Origin: Croceimicrobium sp965279135 | GTDB taxonomy: Bacteria > Bacteroidota > Bacteroidia > Flavobacteriales > Schleiferiaceae | Length of the DNA: 64,000 nucleotides | NCBI GenBank assembly: GCA_965279135.1 | Contig: OZ257133.1 | Span: forward strand, 496,001 to 560,000 | Direction of reading: 5' to 3' | In this document: positions 59,363-64,000 of the stretch, one piece after another | Position numbering within the stretch: the first letter of the stretch is position 1 | Layout of the letters: every line of letters starts with the position of its first letter | Translations under genes and position numbers: made by a program | Notes under the pieces: model-generated | Database searches by the model: none | The model's input: the letters and a program-made list of their open reading frames with translations, nothing else | What the model was told of the DNA's origin: nothing

Positions 59363-60964
59363 ATGCGCTTTTTAACACTGTTTACTGTTTTATCGCTTTT
59401 AACTACCACCAAGACACAAGCTCAAAACGTGGAGTATGGTCAGGTCTGGAAGGCTGATTTTCATGGCTATAGCCCGAAAATATTGCATGAAAACGACAAC
59501 TATTTATACAGTTGCGAATACTTTGGCGATAAGCTTTATTTGGAGGTTTTCGATAAGCAGAAGTTACAATCAGACAAGAAGCATATTATCGAAATGCCCG
59601 AGTGGGAGAAGACAAGTGTTGAACTTATGGTGTATTCCTTTATTGGAGATCAATTGGTGCTTTTTTTGGATCTTAATAAGAGGCGTGAAAACAAGTCCGT
59701 TTTACTAGCGGTATTTATTGATGAGGATCAAGGTAATATCAAAGATCAGATTGAGATTTCTAGTTATGACTATTCTCGCACTTCTCATAATATCTATTAC
59801 AGTATAGATCTAGCCCCAGATCGAAATTCCTTTGTGTTAAACACTATTGTATATGATGAGGATAAGGAGAACACTGTTCAAACTATCGTAAAGTTTAATA
59901 GTGACTTTGAAGAGGAGCATCGACGGGAGTTCTTTTTCAATGGTGATAAGATTGAAGTAAGCACAAATTCCTTAATTGATAATGACGGGACCTTGTATTT
60001 TATTCGTGGCAACACTTTAGTTTCAATGGATCCCTTTAATGAATTCGAAGAATACTCTGAGGTAATTCCAACCGATGATCTGGCTGTTAATGGCTCATTG
60101 GTCAATTGGGCCTTGGATATAAACCCTAAAGGAGATCTGGTATTAACAGCGCTTTATCAAACTACTGATACGGAAGATCAGCGGGACGCCAATAAACGTC
60201 GTTCGGATCGAAAGGAAGGCGATACCCAAATAGAGGGTGCCAAATATTTTGAATATGATCCACTTAACCAGGAGTTTGTTGCTTCAAAGCTCACACTTTT
60301 TGATCAGGATTTTATTGACATTTTTCGTTCTGATGATGATAAAGAGGATCAACATGTCGGCGAGATTAATCAGGACTTTTCGCACGTAAAACTATTATTT
60401 GATGATAACAATAACGCTTATATGATAGGTCAGGCCCGACGAGATGTCTATATCTATAATCAAAATGGAGGAGTTTCAAGTTATCAAGCCTATTATGACG
60501 AATTGATGATTCTGGCTTTTAGCGAAGACGGTAGCATAAAGTGGCAAGAGCGTATTCCCATTAGGGGTCTATACTTTTGGAGCCAAGGACTCTTTTATAC
60601 ATGGGCTTCTTCGGAAGGGATGACATTCTTTAGCTTCCCTTTTAAATCTCAATACTATTATGGTTATAGTGCGACAATTGTTGATGAAGAGTTGCAGATT
60701 ATTTACAATGATGATCCGGTTAATCGAGCGGGAAAAATGCAGGATCAGGAGCTAGATAAGCTCAAGCGTCTTAAAAATAGCCAACCGGTAGTTCAAAGAT
60801 TGAATGTGGCAACGGGGGAGCGGATAGGTTACATAGAAAATAAGCTTACAAAGCCCGAACTTTACATTAAGCCTCGTTTAGTTTACTATAGCGAAATGGA
60901 TAAAAAGTACTATTACTTCATTACTCGCAAGAAGATGATTCAATTCTGCGCAGCGGAGTTGTAA
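59363..60964 (+). CDS. Secreted protein paired with M48 protease, copy 2
   Basis: 533 aa from ATG 59363, signal peptide to about residue 20 (TKTQAQ). Same kind of beta-strand-rich, possibly beta-propeller chain as the gene at 53473, with motifs such as ENDNYLYSCEYFGDKLYLEVFDKQ and YDELMILAFSEDGSIKWQERI matching FDSEGNFLWNKII in copy 1. Sequence identity with copy 1 is low. No T9SS domain. It ends in a terminator. Likely the adaptor or substrate of copy 2. Confidence 0.65.
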   Translation: MRFLTLFTVLSLLTTTKTQAQNVEYGQVWKADFHGYSPKILHENDNYLYSCEYFGDKLYLEVFDKQKLQSDKKHIIEMPEWEKTSVELMVYSFIGDQLVLFLDLNKRRENKSVLLAVFIDEDQGNIKDQIEISSYDYSRTSHNIYYSIDLAPDRNSFVLNTIVYDEDKENTVQTIVKFNSDFEEEHRREFFFNGDKIEVSTNSLIDNDGTLYFIRGNTLVSMDPFNEFEEYSEVIPTDDLAVNGSLVNWALDINPKGDLVLTALYQTTDTEDQRDANKRRSDRKEGDTQIEGAKYFEYDPLNQEFVASKLTLFDQDFIDIFRSDDDKEDQHVGEINQDFSHVKLLFDDNNNAYMIGQARRDVYIYNQNGGVSSYQAYYDELMILAFSEDGSIKWQERIPIRGLYFWSQGLFYTWASSEGMTFFSFPFKSQYYYGYSATIVDEELQIIYNDDPVNRAGKMQDQELDKLKRLKNSQPVVQRLNVATGERIGYIENKLTKPELYIKPRLVYYSEMDKKYYYFITRKKMIQFCAAEL

Positions 60965-60997
60965 CGAAGATTAAACTAACCTCCAATTAGATATTAG

Positions 60998-61026
60998 AGC
61001 CCTGGAAACTGTTTCAGGGCTTTTTT
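60998..61026 (+). terminator. Intrinsic terminator after the second M48 pair
   Basis: Stem AGCCCTG/CAGGGCT (60998-61004 and 61015-61021) with a 10-nt loop and six Ts. Confidence 0.85.
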
Positions 61027-61126
61027 AATTCAGACAACCACCATAGCCATGGGGGAAGGCAGAAAAATAATCCTTAGTGATGTTTCAAACACTCTGGGGC
61101 TATTATTTTCTGAGTAGAATAAGAAC

Positions 61127-62149
<1,023 letters not shown>

Positions 62150-62458
62150 CTACTTGAAAAGGTCCATCCCAGGCATCATTCCCTTTGCCATTTTCTTCAT
62201 TTCTTCATCATGAAGTTTTTCGGCCTTATCCAGAGCCTTATTTAGGGCGAGAAGCATTTTATCTTCCAATTCTTCCGTGTCCTTTAAGATGGATGGATCA
62301 ACTTTTAAGTCTCGAACCTTCCGGTTACCATTTACTACAATACTGATCCCCTGGTATTCCTCTTTGATTTCAATTTGTTCCAGGCGCTCCTTCATTTCTT
62401 TAGCTTGGGCTTGCGCTTCCTGCAGTTTGCCCATCATGTCCTTGATGTTTCCTAGCAT
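62150..62458 (-). CDS. YbaB/EbfC nucleoid-associated protein
   Basis: 102 aa. The YbaB fold: N-terminal helix rich in Gln/Lys/Ala (MGKLQEAQAQAKEMKERL), ISIVVNGNRKVRDLKVDPSIL strand pair and a C-terminal helix (LALNKALDKAEKLHDEEM). Binds DNA as a dimer. In many bacteria it accompanies dnaX-recR; here it is inserted between scpA (start overlaps the scpA stop by 1 nt) and meaB (no gap). Confidence 0.9.
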   Translation of the reverse strand: MLGNIKDMMGKLQEAQAQAKEMKERLEQIEIKEEYQGISIVVNGNRKVRDLKVDPSILKDTEELEDKMLLALNKALDKAEKLHDEEMKKMAKGMMPGMDLFK

Positions 62459-64000
62459 TACTTTACGTTTTCGGTTTCCAAATGTCCCAGCATGATTTCT
62501 AAAATGCGAGAGGCCGCGTCCGCGATTACGGTCCCAGGGCCAAAAACCCCTACTACTCCAGCATCAAATAAGAATTGATAGTCATTGGGTGGAATGACTC
62601 CTCCGGCGATAACCAGTATATCTTGTCTACCTAGATTCTTTAATTCAGCAATAACCTGCGGAACCAGGGTTTTATGTCCTGCCGCTAAAGAGGATACACC
62701 TAAAAGATGAACATCATTTTCTACCGCTTGTCTTGCCGCTTCTGCGGGGGTTTGAAACAGTGGTCCTATATCTACATCAAAGCCTAAATCGGCAAATGAA
62801 GTTGCCACAACTTTCGCCCCTCGATCGTGTCCATCTTGGCCCATTTTAGCAACCATAATACGTGGTCTTCGGCCTTCAGCTTTTTCAAACTGATCGGCCA
62901 ATTCCTGGGCACGGTGGAATTTCTGGTCTTTTTTCATCTCATTACTATAAACCCCGCTGATACTGCGAATGGTGGCTTGGTAACGGCCAAATTCTTTCTC
63001 AAGGGCAAGACTTATCTCTCCAAGGCTAGCCCTTTCTCTGGCCGCTTCCACGGCTAAGGCAAGTAGATTACCTTCGTCGTTTTTCGCTGCTTCCTCCAAA
63101 GCGCTTAAGCAGGCTTGAACTTTTACGGGATCGCGATTCGCTTTAAGCTGCTCCAGTCGTTCAATTTGCTTACGTCTTACTTCAGCATTATCAACCTCCA
63201 GCAATTCGATAGGTTCGTCCTTTTCATTTCGGAAGGCGTTTACACCAATAATCGATTCTTGTCCGGAGTCAATACGCGCTTGCTTTTTAGCTGCTGCCTC
63301 CTCAATACGCATCTTAGGGATACCGGTTTCAATCGCCTTAGCCATTCCGCCTAATTCTTCTACTTCCTCAATTAGTTTCCAGGCCTTTGTTGCAATTTGA
63401 TCCGTGAGGTATTCAACATACCAACTTCCACCCCAGGGATCCGCACTACGGTTAATGCCTAACTCCTCTTGAAGAATGAGCTGAGTATTTCTAGCAATTC
63501 GGGCCGAAAAGTCTGTGGGCAATGCGATGGCCTCATCCAGGGAATTGGTATGCAAGCTTTGGGTTCCACCAAATGCCGCGGCCATAGCCTCTATTGTGGT
63601 TCGGGCGACATTATTAAAGGGATCTTGCTCTGTTAGACTGTAACCGCTGGTTTGACTATGGGTCCTCAAAGCCATTGACTTAGGGTTTTGAGGATCGAAC
63701 TGCTTAACCAGTTTAGCCCAGAGCATTCTACCGGCGCGCATCTTGGCAATTTCCATGAAATGATTCATGCCGATGCCCCAGAAGAATGAAAGTCGGGGTG
63801 CGAAATCGTCAATCTTTAAACCGGCTTTTAAACCCGTGCGGATGTATTCCAATCCATCTGCTAGAGTGTAGGCTAATTCGATATCAGCAGTGGCGCCTGC
63901 TTCGTGCATATGGTAGCCACTAATAGAAATGCTGTTAAAGCGCGGCATATTCTGGCTGGTGTACTCAAAGATATCGGCAATGATTCGCATGGACGGAAGA
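62458..64000 (-). CDS. scpA: Methylmalonyl-CoA mutase large subunit (partial, runs off the right edge)
   Basis: At least 514 residues of the C-terminal part are present; the full protein is about 710 aa. The frame is open through the window end, and the Met at 63990 is internal (preceded by L-P-S). Catalytic TIM barrel: SISGYHMHEAGATADIELAYTLADG, FFWGIGMNHFMEIAKMRAGR, RTHSQTSGYSLTEQDPFNN and GGTQSLHTNSLDEAIALP. The C-terminal cobalamin domain has the DGHDRG signature with the cobalt-ligating His (about residue 389 of the visible part). Converts methylmalonyl-CoA to succinyl-CoA with AdoCbl. Confidence 0.96.
   Translation of the reverse strand, partial: LPSMRIIADIFEYTSQNMPRFNSISISGYHMHEAGATADIELAYTLADGLEYIRTGLKAGLKIDDFAPRLSFFWGIGMNHFMEIAKMRAGRMLWAKLVKQFDPQNPKSMALRTHSQTSGYSLTEQDPFNNVARTTIEAMAAAFGGTQSLHTNSLDEAIALPTDFSARIARNTQLILQEELGINRSADPWGGSWYVEYLTDQIATKAWKLIEEVEELGGMAKAIETGIPKMRIEEAAAKKQARIDSGQESIIGVNAFRNEKDEPIELLEVDNAEVRRKQIERLEQLKANRDPVKVQACLSALEEAAKNDEGNLLALAVEAARERASLGEISLALEKEFGRYQATIRSISGVYSNEMKKDQKFHRAQELADQFEKAEGRRPRIMVAKMGQDGHDRGAKVVATSFADLGFDVDIGPLFQTPAEAARQAVENDVHLLGVSSLAAGHKTLVPQVIAELKNLGRQDILVIAGGVIPPNDYQFLFDAGVVGVFGPGTVIADAASRILEIMLGHLETENVK

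Overview
The window reads as a chromosomal segment of a Bacteroidota bacterium, most likely a marine-type member of the Flavobacteriales. Evidence: several secreted proteins end in a type IX secretion (T9SS) C-terminal sorting domain; porT and a TamL-like Omp85 lipoprotein are present; the primary sigma factor is the short Bacteroidota RpoD; and many genes carry the Bacteroidota -7 box TAnnTTTG a few bases before the start codon. Several start codons below were chosen because that box, or a terminator hairpin, overlaps a longer in-frame TTG or GTG start.

Layout. 1-9 kb: haem genes (hemA divergent from an AraC-type regulator and hemH), a secreted thioredoxin-like protein, typA, a YceI protein and a flavin disulfide oxidoreductase. 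9-14.5 kb: tex, an MFS transporter and a secreted SGNH esterase. 14.5-16.9 kb: an unusual module made of a small basic TPR protein, about 500 bp of highly structured RNA containing tRNA-like elements in circularly permuted order, and a slipin. 17-22.7 kb: an arsenic operon (arsR, LMW-phosphatase-type arsC, ACR3 pump), a PAS histidine kinase with a response regulator, and a GH16 laminarinase-type enzyme. 22.7-26.6 kb: a gene-poor, AT-rich, nuclease-rich accessory region (HNH, Mrr-type restriction enzyme, GIY-YIG, decayed ORFs). It ends in a 104-106 bp tandem repeat array that abuts the 3' end of the tmRNA gene ssrA.

26.6-49 kb is mostly core: a saccharopine/alanine dehydrogenase-like enzyme, an acyltransferase pair for glycine/ornithine-type lipids, rpe, rpoD, pnp, rpsO, accD, class I aldolase, TamL, a SpoU methyltransferase, an EamA transporter, then ubiE-porT-FAD oxidoreductase and an aminotransferase-DUF4254-GT9 operon. 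49-61 kb is a lineage-specific envelope cluster: outer-membrane beta-barrel proteins and two diverged copies of an M48 metalloprotease plus secreted partner. A 5'-truncated, almost unchanged copy of meaB sits between the two copies. The right edge holds scpA (methylmalonyl-CoA mutase large subunit, partial), ybaB and intact meaB.

The most interesting signal is at 15,396-15,537. A T-arm, the 3' acceptor strand, a 4-nt loop, the 5' acceptor strand and a D-arm follow each other with canonical tRNA spacing and conserved tRNA bases, and the two outer ends pair as an anticodon stem. This is a tRNA body opened at the anticodon and closed at the acceptor end. A second, less canonical unit follows directly. 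Their place between a basic TPR protein and a slipin suggests a tRNA-mimic RNA system, possibly linked to tRNA damage or repair.
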